Notes: generated from the sequence alone by a model not told the origin. DNA of 64,000 nucleotides from Ignavibacteriales bacterium (GCA_020635285.1 JACKAB010000006.1:247501-311500), one strand, 5' to 3'; positions 16,797-26,154 are shown, numbered from the stretch's first letter. Translations and numbers: made by a program.

Positions 16797-18395
16797 ATGG
16801 AATTAGATAAAGACATTCGTTCTACTCAAGAAGTTAGAGATTTAGTTGCAAAAGCAAAATCTGCACAATTAGAATTCAAACATTTCAATCAGACTCAAGT
16901 TGATAAAATTGTTAAAGCTATGGCAGATGCCGGATTTGAGGCAAGTGAAAAACTTGCAAAAATGGCGCATCAAGAAACCGGTTTTGGTAAATGGGAAGAT
17001 AAAGTAATTAAAAATCAATTTGGCTCGCGTACTGTTTATGAATCTATAAAAGACTTAAAAACTGTGGGAGTAATTGATGTTCAAAAAAACGGGAAAATTG
17101 TTCACATTGCAGAACCGATGGGTGTAGTTGCCGCATTAATTCCATCTACAAATCCTACTTCTACAGCTTTTTTTAAAGCTTTAATTTCTTTAAAAACCAG
17201 AAATTCAATTGTTGCTAGTCCGCATCCCAAAGCCGTAATGTGCACATCAGAAGCACTAAAAATTATGGATGAGGCCGCAGTTTCTGCAGGAGCACCAAGG
17301 GGATTAATTCAATGCATGAGCACTCCAACTTTGGAAGGAACCGAAGCATTAATGAAACACAAAGATGTTGGAGTAATTTTAGCAACGGGCAGCACTCCAA
17401 TGGTTAAAGCTGCTTACAGCGCAGGAACTCCTGCATATGGAGTTGGTTCAGGAAATGTGCCGGCTTTTATTGAAAGAACTGCCAATTATGAAAAAGCAGT
17501 TTTAGATATTATTTACGGAACCACTTTTGATAATGGCACGCTTTGTTCATCAGAGCAAGCCATGATAGTTGATAGACCAATTTCAGAAAAAGCCAAAAAG
17601 TTTGCAGAAGAAAACGGAGGCTACTTTGTTTGCAGCAGTGAAAAAGAAAAATTAGAAAAAGCAGTATTAAAAGATGGAAGAATTAATCCGGAAATTGTTG
17701 GAAAGTCCGCACAATTTATTGCAAAGTATTCTGGCTTTTCCGTCCCAGAAACTACAAAAGTTTTGTTGGCTGAATGTTTAAAGGTTGGCAAAGATGAACC
17801 TCTCTCCGTTGAAAAACTTTCTCCAATTTTAGCTTATTACATTGTTGATGGCTGGTTAGACGGCTGCCACAAATGTATTGAATTATTAAATTTTGGCGGT
17901 GTCGGGCACACTATGTCAATTCATTCAAGTGATCAAGATATAATAATGAAATTTGCAATGGAGAAACCAGCATTTAGAATTATTGTAAATTCTCCTTCTT
18001 CACTTGGAGCTGTAGGTTACACAACTGCTTTAGATCCATCAATGACTTTAGGAGTTGGAACTTGGGGCGGATCAATAATTTCCGAAAACGTTACTGCAAA
18101 ACATTTAATGAATATTAAAACTCTTGCTTTTGAGGTTAACCCAATAAACAAAGATACTTCCGTTAATAGTTTTGGAAATACACACACAAACAATTCTTCC
18201 AATTTGGGCGGAAGTTTTTTAAATCAAATTGAAGACAGACTTAGAGCCAGAGCCGGAAATCCAGTTGTAAGTAATTTTGCTCCAAAAAAAGATTTTACAT
18301 CGACCGCAACTAATAATAATTCTAGTCACAAAACTTTAGGTGCTGGAATTAGCGAAGAAGAAGTTAAAAAAATTATTAGAGAGTTTAATTCTTAA
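16797..18395 (+). CDS. CoA-acylating aldehyde dehydrogenase with C-terminal microcompartment-targeting tail
   Basis: Oxidises an aldehyde to acyl-CoA with NAD+ (EutE/PduP/AdhE-N type). ATG 16797 is chosen because GGAG lies just upstream; it gives 532 residues. The NAD-binding part has AALIPSTNPTSTAFFKAL and ILATGSTPMVKAAY; the catalytic Cys250 is in FDNGTLCSSEQAMIV, as in AdhE. The catalytic body ends near residue 450. The rest is an unusual Ser/Asn/Thr-rich tail with two amphipathic helices: SFLNQIEDRLRARAG (about 473-487) and the C-terminal GISEEEVKKIIREFNS. A low-complexity linker plus short amphipathic helix is how encapsulation peptides look on microcompartment core enzymes. Alone on its strand, followed by a strong hairpin. 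Substrate unknown. Confidence 0.9.
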   Translation: MELDKDIRSTQEVRDLVAKAKSAQLEFKHFNQTQVDKIVKAMADAGFEASEKLAKMAHQETGFGKWEDKVIKNQFGSRTVYESIKDLKTVGVIDVQKNGKIVHIAEPMGVVAALIPSTNPTSTAFFKALISLKTRNSIVASPHPKAVMCTSEALKIMDEAAVSAGAPRGLIQCMSTPTLEGTEALMKHKDVGVILATGSTPMVKAAYSAGTPAYGVGSGNVPAFIERTANYEKAVLDIIYGTTFDNGTLCSSEQAMIVDRPISEKAKKFAEENGGYFVCSSEKEKLEKAVLKDGRINPEIVGKSAQFIAKYSGFSVPETTKVLLAECLKVGKDEPLSVEKLSPILAYYIVDGWLDGCHKCIELLNFGGVGHTMSIHSSDQDIIMKFAMEKPAFRIIVNSPSSLGAVGYTTALDPSMTLGVGTWGGSIISENVTAKHLMNIKTLAFEVNPINKDTSVNSFGNTHTNNSSNLGGSFLNQIEDRLRARAGNPVVSNFAPKKDFTSTATNNNSSHKTLGAGISEEEVKKIIREFNS

Positions 18396-18396
18396 G

Positions 18397-18433
18397 AAAT
18401 TTCCCACGGACTTGCTAAGTGCATGGGAAATTT
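18397..18433. terminator. Hairpin between convergent genes
   Basis: AAATTTCCCA (18397-18406) pairs perfectly with TGGGAAATTT (18424-18433) around a 17-base loop. It sits directly after the aldehyde dehydrogenase stop and before the end of the convergent T9SS protein gene. A-rich flanks on both sides suit a bidirectional terminator. Confidence 0.7.
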
Positions 18434-18441
18434 TGAAATTT

Positions 18442-19257
18442 TTATTTGAGCAACATCATTTTTTTTACCGCGGAATATTTTCCCGCAACGTTTATAGAAT
18501 ACACGTAAACTCCACTAGCCAAATGGCTTGCATTAATTTCAACTGTGTGTGATCCTTGGCTTATTGATTCATTTAAAACATTCATAACCTTTTCACCAAT
18601 CATATTATAGATTGTTAATTTTACAAATCCTTTTTCGGGTAAAGTAAAATTAATTTTTGTGGTTGGATTAAATGGATTTGGATAATTTTGACTTAGTTCA
18701 AAGTTATCTGGAATATTTATTTCAGTTTCAATATTTGTTACTTCACCATAAAAGCTTTTATGGTTTGCAGGAACGGTTATATCCAAAAAATCTGGGTCAG
18801 TTAAAATTGTATTTACACTTCCAGAAAAATTCCAGAGTAAATTTAAATTTTCAACAGATATATCTTCCGTACTTGTAATAATAAATTTACCAACCAATTT
18901 TTCTTTCTCTGAAATTATTTCATTACCAATTCCTGAAGTAAATATTAATTCATTTATTTCATCGGTATTTAAATATCCAATTATATTTCGTGGAAAATTT
19001 GCTAGTTCAGAGGAACCATCAAGATATTCTAAGTTTATTGAGTCACTTGGAGATAATTTTAAATCGAATGAAAATGAGCATTGGTAGGATGATAGTATAA
19101 AATTGGAATCGGTGCTATTAATGACGATATCAAAATCTAATGATTTTTCATTAATTTGTTGAGGATTGGCTAACCTCATAAGATAATTTGGTTGTGCAAG
19201 CAGAGATATTTGAAACACAACTACGAATAAAATTGATAATCTTAACATAAACCCCAT
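18442..19257 (-). CDS. Secreted protein with type IX secretion C-terminal sorting domain
   Basis: A 271-residue protein with a signal peptide (LSILFVVVFQISLLAQ, cleavage near residue 22) and a beta-rich body (about 25-180) that I do not recognise; it could be cohesin-like, since it opens as a strand-rich domain describing a bounded FSFDLKLSPSD fold. The C-terminal 80 residues are a clear Por/T9SS type A sorting domain: QNYPNPFNPTTKINFTLP, VKLTIYNMIGEKV, then ASGVYVYSINV and a basic end VKKMMLLK. The protein should be exported across the outer membrane and left on the surface or released. Converges with the aldehyde dehydrogenase across the hairpin. Confidence 0.88.
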   Translation of the reverse strand: MGFMLRLSILFVVVFQISLLAQPNYLMRLANPQQINEKSLDFDIVINSTDSNFILSSYQCSFSFDLKLSPSDSINLEYLDGSSELANFPRNIIGYLNTDEINELIFTSGIGNEIISEKEKLVGKFIITSTEDISVENLNLLWNFSGSVNTILTDPDFLDITVPANHKSFYGEVTNIETEINIPDNFELSQNYPNPFNPTTKINFTLPEKGFVKLTIYNMIGEKVMNVLNESISQGSHTVEINASHLASGVYVYSINVAGKYSAVKKMMLLK

Positions 19258-19557
19258 AAAATATTTTTAAATTATTTTTATAATTCATACATAATTACTC
19301 CTCTTGATTAATGGATTAGTGTTCGAGATACTGATGGGTGTAATACTTTATATGTAGCAATTGTTTTGCTTTAGGGCGTAAAGTTAATTCAAATTATTTT
19401 ACAATCAAAATTTGGAGCTTACCAAAATTTATGACTACTTTTTTCAATTATTTTTTTTTAAGGAACTTAAAGTGATAGGTTATAATGATATTTGTAAAAC
19501 TATGGTTACGCTAATGTTAATAAGGGTTTAGAATCTGTTAAATATTCAAATTTATAA
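19258..19557. other. Gene-free interval
   Basis: Three hundred AT-rich bases between the T9SS protein start and the lptB stop. I see no open frame with coding character, no tRNA-like fold and no strong hairpin. It should hold the promoter of the T9SS protein gene, but no convincing motif stands out. Confidence 0.6.
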
Positions 19558-20301
19558 TTATTCATACCTTTCTAATTTAAATTTTTCACCAAGATAAAGT
19601 TTTCTTACTTCTTCATCATCAGCTAAATTTTGTGCTTTTCCGTCTTTAAATATTTTTCCTTCAATTAAGATATATGCTCTATCAACAATGCTTAAAGTCT
19701 CATGAACGTTGTGGTCTGTAATCAAAATCCCAATCCCTTTGTTTTTTAAATTTGCAACTATACTCATAATATCTTCAACGGCTATTGGGTCAACACCGGC
19801 AAAGGGTTCGTCAAGCAATATAAAATCCGGATCCGTTGCCAAAGCTCTTGCAATTTCAGTTCTTCTTCTTTCACCACCACTTAGTTGGTAACCTTTACTT
19901 TTCCTAATGTGTGTAATGCTCAATTCTTCTAAAAGCTTTTCTTGTTTTTCCACACGCTGTTCTTTAGATAATTTTAACATTTCCAAAACTGCCATAATAT
20001 TATCTTCAACACTTAATCTTCTAAAAACGGAAGCCTCTTGAGGCAAATAGCCTATTCCCATTTTAGCTCTTTTGTACATTGGCAATTCAGTAATATTTTT
20101 ATCATTTAGAAATACTTTGCCGTCATTTGGTTTTATCATTCCAACAATCATATAAAAAGTAGTTGTTTTACCAGCACCATTTGGACCAAGCAGACCAACC
20201 ACTTCGCCTTGTGTTACATTGACTGAAACTTTATTTACGACTGTTCTTTTTTTATATATTTTAACTAGATTTTCACTTCTAAGTGTTGAGTTATTATTCA
20301 T
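19558..20301 (-). CDS. lptB: LPS export ABC transporter ATP-binding protein LptB
   Basis: The ATPase of the LptB2FG complex that extracts lipopolysaccharide from the inner membrane. The 247-residue protein has Walker A GLLGPNGAGKTTTFYMI, the Q-loop in IGYLPQEASVFRRLSV, signature QLSGGERRRTEIARALA, Walker B FILLDEPFAGVDPIA and the H-loop ILITDHNVHETLSI. The ASVFRRLSVEDN block is characteristic of LptB rather than other ABC ATPases. Start overlaps the LptA-like gene by four bases. It is the last gene of the kdsA-kdsD-lptC-lptA-lptB operon. Confidence 0.96.
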   Translation of the reverse strand: MNNNSTLRSENLVKIYKKRTVVNKVSVNVTQGEVVGLLGPNGAGKTTTFYMIVGMIKPNDGKVFLNDKNITELPMYKRAKMGIGYLPQEASVFRRLSVEDNIMAVLEMLKLSKEQRVEKQEKLLEELSITHIRKSKGYQLSGGERRRTEIARALATDPDFILLDEPFAGVDPIAVEDIMSIVANLKNKGIGILITDHNVHETLSIVDRAYILIEGKIFKDGKAQNLADDEEVRKLYLGEKFKLERYE

Positions 20302-21671
20302 ATTTGATCAATACTAATTTTATTGTACATTTTCTTAAATTTGTTTCTGTTTGGCTTGTCTTCATAAATAATAAAAGTAGGAAGTGTAAAACCCTTTTCA
20401 TTTCCCTTTACTAAATTCTCAGGATGAAATTCACTGATTGGACTTCCATACATTTTAACATCTGTAACTTTATTTTCATCAAAAAGGATTTTAATATTTC
20501 GCGCACTTGATTTTAATAATCCATTCGGTTTATCTTCTTCAAATAAATAATATATACTCAGGACATTACCATAAACATTAGTCTCAGCAAGGTTTCCATC
20601 TCTGAAAATTAATTTAGTCGTATCGCCAGACATTTGATTAAATCGATAATTATAAAGAGAATCTTTGGAAATTAAAATTGAGTTATGGAAAATATCAACA
20701 CTTTTAATTTTGCTGCTATCTAAATTTATATAAATTGAATCTCCGGTTACTTGAGTATTTTCATACCACAAAACAGGAGTTCTTTTTTCTTTCTGTTTAA
20801 TTATTGTAATTTTTTCATCGGCTTTGTCATAAATTGTGTAATCATTGTTAGATAGAAAATCACCTCTAACAATTCTAACCGAATCAATTGCAAATAGCTT
20901 TGAGCTGCTATCTTTATTAGCTTCCATGTACTCTGATTGAATAAATAAAGTATCAAATGTACCGTTACTTAGTTCTTCAATTTGGGTTAAAAAAGGTTTA
21001 CCAAATATTTTCGAAACACCAGAATTTTTATCATCTAACAATTCTTTGCCGCTAATTGTAACATTATTATCTTTATTGAAAATTACAATGTTCCCAAATC
21101 CTTTAGTCAGTTTGGTATTTCTTAAATGAATTAAACTATCGGCTTTTATTTCTGATAATGAATCCGAGACGGTTACATTTCCAACCGCAATAATTTTTTC
21201 ATTCTCTTTCTCATAATTTAATTTTATAGATTTTAAATTAGTAACTGAATCATAAAAAACTACCTCTCCAATAAACTCTGCTATTTTAGTATTTAGATTG
21301 TATTTGCCGCTATTTGCAAACAAATTTATTGATTCATTTTTTAGATAAACATTTGTATCAGATGTAGCAATTTTCAAATCTCCAAAGTATTTGCCTCTTT
21401 CAGTTTTAATAACAACGCTATCTTGAGTTAGAACAACATTGCCAATTAACAAAGCAGAGTTTTTAGCAAGATATTGAATAGCTTTGCTACAAGTAATTTT
21501 AATATCATCTTGGATGATTATTACATTTCCAATTACTTCCCTAATGTTTTCGCCGTTTACCAGTTTACCTTTTAAGCTATCCCCTTTAATTGTTATTGGA
21601 CTGGTTTTGTTCTGAGAGAAAACAGAATTAAAAAATATCAATATAAAAACGATAATTAATTTCTTCATCAT
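20298..21671 (-). CDS. OstA/LptA-like periplasmic LPS transport protein
   Basis: A 457-residue protein with a signal peptide (IIVFILIFFNSVFSQ) and many short beta repeats of the OstA/LptA/LptD-N type: NGENIREVIGNVIIIQDDIKI, LIGNVVLTQDSVVI, KIAEFIGEVVFYD and on. Each repeat follows a pattern of 'gene/structure - G-N-V - x-V', building the beta-jellyroll bridge for LPS. It is longer than E. coli LptA (185 residues), which is common in this group of bacteria; it lacks an LptD barrel. It overlaps lptC and lptB by four bases each, so it belongs to the LPS export operon. Confidence 0.85.
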   Translation of the reverse strand: MMKKLIIVFILIFFNSVFSQNKTSPITIKGDSLKGKLVNGENIREVIGNVIIIQDDIKITCSKAIQYLAKNSALLIGNVVLTQDSVVIKTERGKYFGDLKIATSDTNVYLKNESINLFANSGKYNLNTKIAEFIGEVVFYDSVTNLKSIKLNYEKENEKIIAVGNVTVSDSLSEIKADSLIHLRNTKLTKGFGNIVIFNKDNNVTISGKELLDDKNSGVSKIFGKPFLTQIEELSNGTFDTLFIQSEYMEANKDSSSKLFAIDSVRIVRGDFLSNNDYTIYDKADEKITIIKQKEKRTPVLWYENTQVTGDSIYINLDSSKIKSVDIFHNSILISKDSLYNYRFNQMSGDTTKLIFRDGNLAETNVYGNVLSIYYLFEEDKPNGLLKSSARNIKILFDENKVTDVKMYGSPISEFHPENLVKGNEKGFTLPTFIIYEDKPNRNKFKKMYNKISIDQI

Positions 21672-22210
21672 TTTTTATCCGTTGAAGTTACATAGGTAAT
21701 GTCAAAGATTGTATAGTTCTGTAAATTTTGGTCGGATTCAAAGCCATAACCTTCAATAATTTCTTTATCGCTTACAATTCTAACAAATTTATCTGTTATT
21801 ATTTTTCTAGTTTTATTTTTCCAGATTAATTCATCGGTAGTCAAAGTTACACCGCTATCACTAACAGCAATCACACTATCAATCGCAAACATATCTTGAG
21901 TGTTATCATCAATTCGTCCTTTTCGTGAAGTAAGTGATGAAGTTTGCAATTCTTGTTCATTGTAAAAATCTATCTTAACATTTTCCAAATCTTTTTGGTT
22001 CTTATCACCTAAAACCCTAATAACTTCAGCGTAAAGTATAGCTTTTAGTTTTCCCTCTTCTGTGAAAGTTATAGTTGCGTTTCTGCTCTCTTGGTCCGGA
22101 ATGTCTTCGCTATTTATTGAGCTGTCAGTTTGTGGTTTTAATTTTGTTTCGCTGCAAGAAATTATTATCAAGGTTAAAATAATATATGTGGGTAAAATGA
22201 ATTTCTTCAT
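21668..22210 (-). CDS. lptC: LPS export periplasmic protein LptC
   Basis: LptC takes LPS from LptFG and passes it to LptA. The 180-residue protein has a hydrophobic N-terminus ending ILTLIIISCSE, so it may be a lipoprotein rather than membrane-spanning as in E. coli. It is followed by an LptC fold with ARNATITFTEEGKLKAILYAEVIRV, SLTSRKGRIDDNTQDMFAI and TLTTDELIWKNKTRKI blocks. Four-base overlaps with kdsD upstream and the LptA-like gene downstream show tight co-expression. Confidence 0.88.
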   Translation of the reverse strand: MKKFILPTYIILTLIIISCSETKLKPQTDSSINSEDIPDQESRNATITFTEEGKLKAILYAEVIRVLGDKNQKDLENVKIDFYNEQELQTSSLTSRKGRIDDNTQDMFAIDSVIAVSDSGVTLTTDELIWKNKTRKIITDKFVRIVSDKEIIEGYGFESDQNLQNYTIFDITYVTSTDKK

Positions 22211-23184
22211 CTTCTTTGTAAACCTAATTTCACTAAATCGTGTAAATGAACTAAACCAATTGGCTTGCCATTATCATCCAAAGCAATAAGAGAAGTTATA
22301 CTGTAATTTTCCATTTGCTGCAAAGCAAAAGAAGCAAGGAGGTTTGCATTAATAGTTTTTGGATTTTTAGTCATCAAGTCTTTTGCTCTTAAGTTCTTCA
22401 GATCAAGAGTTTTTTCTAGTTGTCTTCTTAAATCACCGTCTGTTACTATTCCAACTAAATTACTCTTGCTATTTACAACACAGGTTGCGCCAAGTCTTTT
22501 TTGTGTCATCTGAAGAATAGTATCTTTTACAGAGGCTTCTTCGTGCACTGACGGGAAATCGGAACCACGATACATTATTTCAGAAATTTTAAGAGATAAT
22601 CTTTTACCTAAACTACCTGCGGGATGAAGCATGGCAAAATCTTCTTGGGTAAAACCTCGCAGTTCTAAAACTGCAATTGCAAGCGCATCACCTAAAACTA
22701 AAGCCGTTGTTGTTGATGACGTTGGAGCAAGATCATAAGGACATGCTTCTTCTTTTACACTTGCATCAAGAACAATATTACATTCTTTTGCAATTGAAGA
22801 TTTAGATAATCCTAGCAGGCCAATAATTTTGATTTCCATTCTTTTGAACATCATTACTAAATTTACAAGCTCTTCTGTTGCACCGCTCTTAGAAAGTATA
22901 ATTGCTACATCACCCTTTCTTACCATACCCAAATCGCCATGCAATGCATCGGTTGGATGCAAATAAAAAGCAGCTGTTCCAGTTGAGTTTAAAGTGGCAA
23001 CAATTTTTCTGGCTATCAGACCAGATTTTCCCATACCAGTTAAAACTATTCTGCCTGAAGAATTATAAATAAGTTTCACAGCTTCAACAAAAGAGCCATT
23101 TATTTTTGAACTTAATTCTTTAATTGCACCAAGCTCTATCTCGATTACTTTTTTACCTTTATCTAGAATATTTTTGTCAGTCAT
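22207..23184 (-). CDS. kdsD: D-arabinose-5-phosphate isomerase (KdsD/KpsF)
   Basis: Converts ribulose-5-phosphate to arabinose-5-phosphate, the precursor of Kdo. The 325-residue protein has the SIS domain (about 20-180) with VLTGMGKSGLIARKIVATL, FYLHPTDALHGDLG, AIILSKSGATEELV and PTSSTTTALVLGDALA, and two CBS domains (about 205-325) with LVGIVTDGDLRR and GLVHLHDL. The conserved FAMLHPAGSLGKRL links them. It sits between kdsA (immediately upstream) and lptC, consistent with Kdo supply for LPS. Confidence 0.95.
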   Translation of the reverse strand: MTDKNILDKGKKVIEIELGAIKELSSKINGSFVEAVKLIYNSSGRIVLTGMGKSGLIARKIVATLNSTGTAAFYLHPTDALHGDLGMVRKGDVAIILSKSGATEELVNLVMMFKRMEIKIIGLLGLSKSSIAKECNIVLDASVKEEACPYDLAPTSSTTTALVLGDALAIAVLELRGFTQEDFAMLHPAGSLGKRLSLKISEIMYRGSDFPSVHEEASVKDTILQMTQKRLGATCVVNSKSNLVGIVTDGDLRRQLEKTLDLKNLRAKDLMTKNPKTINANLLASFALQQMENYSITSLIALDDNGKPIGLVHLHDLVKLGLQRR

Positions 23185-23997
23185 TTAATAACCTTTAACA
23201 GCTTTATCAATTTTCAATACACTTTTAAGAAGTGATTCTAATTTATCAATGTGCAATTGGCTGCCAGCATCACTAAGAGCATTTGGCGGATCTGGATGAA
23301 CTTCTAAAAATAACGCATCTATTCCAACTGCAACTGCGGCTTTGCTGAGCGGTTCAATGAATTTGGGTTGACCACCGGTTATGTTTGAATTACTTGGAGT
23401 TTGAACTGAGTGAGTTGCATCCATAACAACCGGATACCCTAATTCCCGCATTGTAACAAGCGCTCTCATATCAACAACTAAATTATGATAGCCAAATGTT
23501 GTTCCTCTTTCTGTCAATAAAATATTTTTATTTCCAGTACTTTCAATTTTTTCAATTGCATGTTTCATATCTTCTGGAGCAAGAAATTGTCCTTTTTTAA
23601 CATTTACAACTTTACCACTTTCCCCCGCAGTAATTAATAAATCTGTTTGCCTACATAAAAATGCAGGGATTTGCAAAATATCAACTATGGAAGAAACTAA
23701 TGAAATATCTTCTGGGCTATGTATATCAGTAACAAGCGGTACTTTGAACTTTTCTTTTACTTCCTTTAAAATGCTGATCGCTTCATCAAATTCTAATCCG
23801 GTAAAAGAATTTAGACTTGTTCTATTAGCTTTTTTGAAACTCGATTTAAATATAAAAGGAACATTTAATTTATTAGTAATCTCAATAATTCTTTCTGCGG
23901 TTGATAATGTTATTTCTCTATTTTCAACAACACAGGGACCAGCAATTAACACGAGCGGCAAATTATCACCGATTTTAACTTGATTAACCTTTACCAT
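23185..23997 (-). CDS. kdsA: 3-deoxy-8-phosphooctulonate synthase
   Basis: Condenses arabinose-5-phosphate with phosphoenolpyruvate to Kdo-8-phosphate. The 270-residue TIM barrel shows LIAGPCVVENREITL, FKSSFKKANRTSLNSF, PLVTDIHSPEDI, DILQIPAFLCRQTDLL, NVKKGQFLAPEDM, LTERGTTFGYHNLVVDMR, VMDATHSVQTPS and LFLEVHPDPPNALSD, all KdsA hallmarks. A Cys in the GPCVVEN loop points to a metal-dependent (class II) enzyme, though in family comparison this should be checked. First gene of the Kdo/Lpt operon, nine bases after ruvB. Confidence 0.96.
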   Translation of the reverse strand: MVKVNQVKIGDNLPLVLIAGPCVVENREITLSTAERIIEITNKLNVPFIFKSSFKKANRTSLNSFTGLEFDEAISILKEVKEKFKVPLVTDIHSPEDISLVSSIVDILQIPAFLCRQTDLLITAGESGKVVNVKKGQFLAPEDMKHAIEKIESTGNKNILLTERGTTFGYHNLVVDMRALVTMRELGYPVVMDATHSVQTPSNSNITGGQPKFIEPLSKAAVAVGIDALFLEVHPDPPNALSDAGSQLHIDKLESLLKSVLKIDKAVKGY

Positions 23998-24006
23998 TAA
24001 TTTCTC

Positions 24007-25035
24007 TTATTCGAATAAATTATTTTGAGTTTCAGTTTTATTTTTAGTTTTGTTAAATCTAACATAAGCCAAATCAGTAGCTTCCCTACCCCGAGGTGTT
24101 CTTTGAATAAATCCTTGCTGAATTAAAAATGGTTCGTAAACTTCTTCTAATGTTCCGGGATCTTCGTTTACAGAAACCGCTAAAGTCCCTAATCCAACTG
24201 GACCGCCTTTGAACTTCTCAATAATTGTTAAAATAATTGCTTTATCCATTTCGTCAAGACCAAAATCATCTACTTCTAAAGCGGCTAAAGCAGTTCTTGC
24301 GATCTTTAAATTTATTGTTTTCATATTTTCAAAATCTGCAAAGTCTCGTGTTCTTCTTAATAAACGATTTGCAATTCTTGGAGTTCCTCTGGAACGTTTT
24401 GCGATTTCTTCAGCTGCTTTATCATCAATACTAACATTTAATATTGTAGCAGAACGTTTGAGAATATTTGTGAGCAGGCTGCTCTCATAGTAATCCAATC
24501 GCGATTTAATTCCAAATCTATCGCGCAAAGGTGCTGTTAAAAGGCCGGCTCTAGTAGTTGCGCCGACTAAAGTATACTGGGGAAGCTTAATTTGAACCGT
24601 TCTTGCACTTGGTCCACTATCAATCATAATATCAATTTTATAATCTTCCATTGCGGAATATAAATATTCTTCAACCACAGAACTTAGTCTGTGAATTTCA
24701 TCAATGAATAAAACGGAATTTTCCTCTAAATTTGTCAACAGTCCGGCAAGATCTCCAGGTTTTTCTAAAACTGGTCCGGATGTAGTTTTTAGTTTTACAC
24801 CCATTTCATTTGCAATAATATTTGCAAGAGTAGTTTTACCCAATCCAGGAGGACCGGTCAACAAAACATGATCTAAGCTTTCACTTCTTTTTTTTGCTGC
24901 ACCAATAAATACTTTTAAATTATCGGTAATTTTTTGTTGTCCAGTAAAATCAGAAAAAGTTTTGGGTCTAATTGTCTGTTCAAAATTTTTCTCTTCATCT
25001 GCCACTATAGGATTTGTATTATCTGATTCTCTCAT
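24007..25035 (-). CDS. ruvB: Holliday junction branch migration helicase RuvB
   Basis: The AAA+ motor that drives branch migration with RuvA. The 342-residue protein has LRPKTFSDFTGQQKI, Walker A LLTGPPGLGKTTLANIIA, Walker B LFIDEIHRLS, the RuvB sensor region TLVGATTRAGLLTAPLRDRF, arginine finger RGTPRIANRLLRRTRDF and a winged-helix end with GGPVGLGTLAVSVNED and YEPFLIQQGFIQRTPRGR. The protein is full length. The start at 25035 abuts the stop of the acyltransferase gene. RuvA and RuvC are not in the window. Confidence 0.97.
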   Translation of the reverse strand: MRESDNTNPIVADEEKNFEQTIRPKTFSDFTGQQKITDNLKVFIGAAKKRSESLDHVLLTGPPGLGKTTLANIIANEMGVKLKTTSGPVLEKPGDLAGLLTNLEENSVLFIDEIHRLSSVVEEYLYSAMEDYKIDIMIDSGPSARTVQIKLPQYTLVGATTRAGLLTAPLRDRFGIKSRLDYYESSLLTNILKRSATILNVSIDDKAAEEIAKRSRGTPRIANRLLRRTRDFADFENMKTINLKIARTALAALEVDDFGLDEMDKAIILTIIEKFKGGPVGLGTLAVSVNEDPGTLEEVYEPFLIQQGFIQRTPRGREATDLAYVRFNKTKNKTETQNNLFE

Positions 25036-26154
25036 TTATAACATCACTTTTGCATTTTTACCAAAAAGAAATTTTATTTTATCATGTTTTTTAAAACGTT
25101 CTACAACAATTACTAAACCGAGCATTAAGAGCAGCATAATTGTAGCTGCAAAAATTGTTTGGGCTCCGGTAAAACTCTTCCCATAAAATTTATTAAATCC
25201 AGGAAACAAAGCACAGCCATATAAAATAACAACATGAACCACATATAGAAGTAAAGTATTTGTACCGGTATCCTTAATTAATTGCGGAATTGAATTAAAT
25301 TTACGCGCAATAAAAGCCATTATTCCACAAACCAAAATTACGTATCCTATTCTTAATAATATTAGTGCTGTTGAGTCTAACCAATAATTGATTACACCTT
25401 CTAAACTATTTTCTAAAGTATAGATTAAAAACGCTGAGGTTAGCAACACTGCTCCAATACTGAGTAAAGAGAAAGAAAATCTTTTCTTAAAATATGCTCC
25501 CTCATTTTTGTATAAGTAATTGCCAAGCAGAGCACCTGATAAAACATAAATTAACCAAGGAAATAAAGGGAAGAGGGATCCGTTTTTGGTATATAAATAT
25601 GCCGAAATATAATGTGGAAAGAAACTATCCCAATTAATTTTTGCGATAATTGGTGAAACTAAAAATAAAATAAACATGAAAGAAATTAATATTGTATTTA
25701 GGCTAAAATGCATTCGTTTAGCAAAAAACACAGACATAATTATTGTTAGTAAACCAAAGCCAATTAAATGAAGTGCATCAACTGTGAAAAAAATATCCCA
25801 TTGAGATTGCGAAACATAAGTAAAATCAAAAATTCTGTAAGTCGGGTATCTTAACAAATAACCAATTATAATTAAAGTGAATGCTCGTTTAACTCCCTTT
25901 TTAACTCTGGGGTTTGATAGAAAAGTAAAAGTATCGGCTCTAAGTAGGTAAGTAAAAATTAAACCCGCCGCAAACATAAATATTGGGGCAGTAAATCCGC
26001 GTAAAGTTAACCATATAGAATAGCCAGTCGAATCCATTGAACGATATTCATCGGCTAAAAAGGTATCAACCGTGTGTCCTTGAATCATCATAATTACTGC
26101 AAAAGCTCGCAATAAATCTATATAGAGTATTCTATTATTTGTTTTAATTGCCAT
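25036..26154 (-). CDS. Multi-pass membrane acyltransferase-like protein (DUF1624/HGSNAT-like)
   Basis: A 372-residue protein with about ten hydrophobic segments. The N-terminus RILYIDLLRAFAVIMMIQGH, with R-x-D-LLRxxAV and a His at the end of the first helix, is the signature shared by the heparan-alpha-glucosaminide N-acetyltransferase and acyltransferase-3-like families. FTAPIFMFAAGLIFTYLLR follows. Such proteins move acetyl groups across the membrane onto sugars; a role in modifying envelope glycans is inferred from the LPS genes downstream. The gene is immediately upstream of ruvB and has its own leader of about 150 bases containing a palindrome. Confidence 0.72.
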   Translation of the reverse strand: MAIKTNNRILYIDLLRAFAVIMMIQGHTVDTFLADEYRSMDSTGYSIWLTLRGFTAPIFMFAAGLIFTYLLRADTFTFLSNPRVKKGVKRAFTLIIIGYLLRYPTYRIFDFTYVSQSQWDIFFTVDALHLIGFGLLTIIMSVFFAKRMHFSLNTILISFMFILFLVSPIIAKINWDSFFPHYISAYLYTKNGSLFPLFPWLIYVLSGALLGNYLYKNEGAYFKKRFSFSLLSIGAVLLTSAFLIYTLENSLEGVINYWLDSTALILLRIGYVILVCGIMAFIARKFNSIPQLIKDTGTNTLLLYVVHVVILYGCALFPGFNKFYGKSFTGAQTIFAATIMLLLMLGLVIVVERFKKHDKIKFLFGKNAKVML

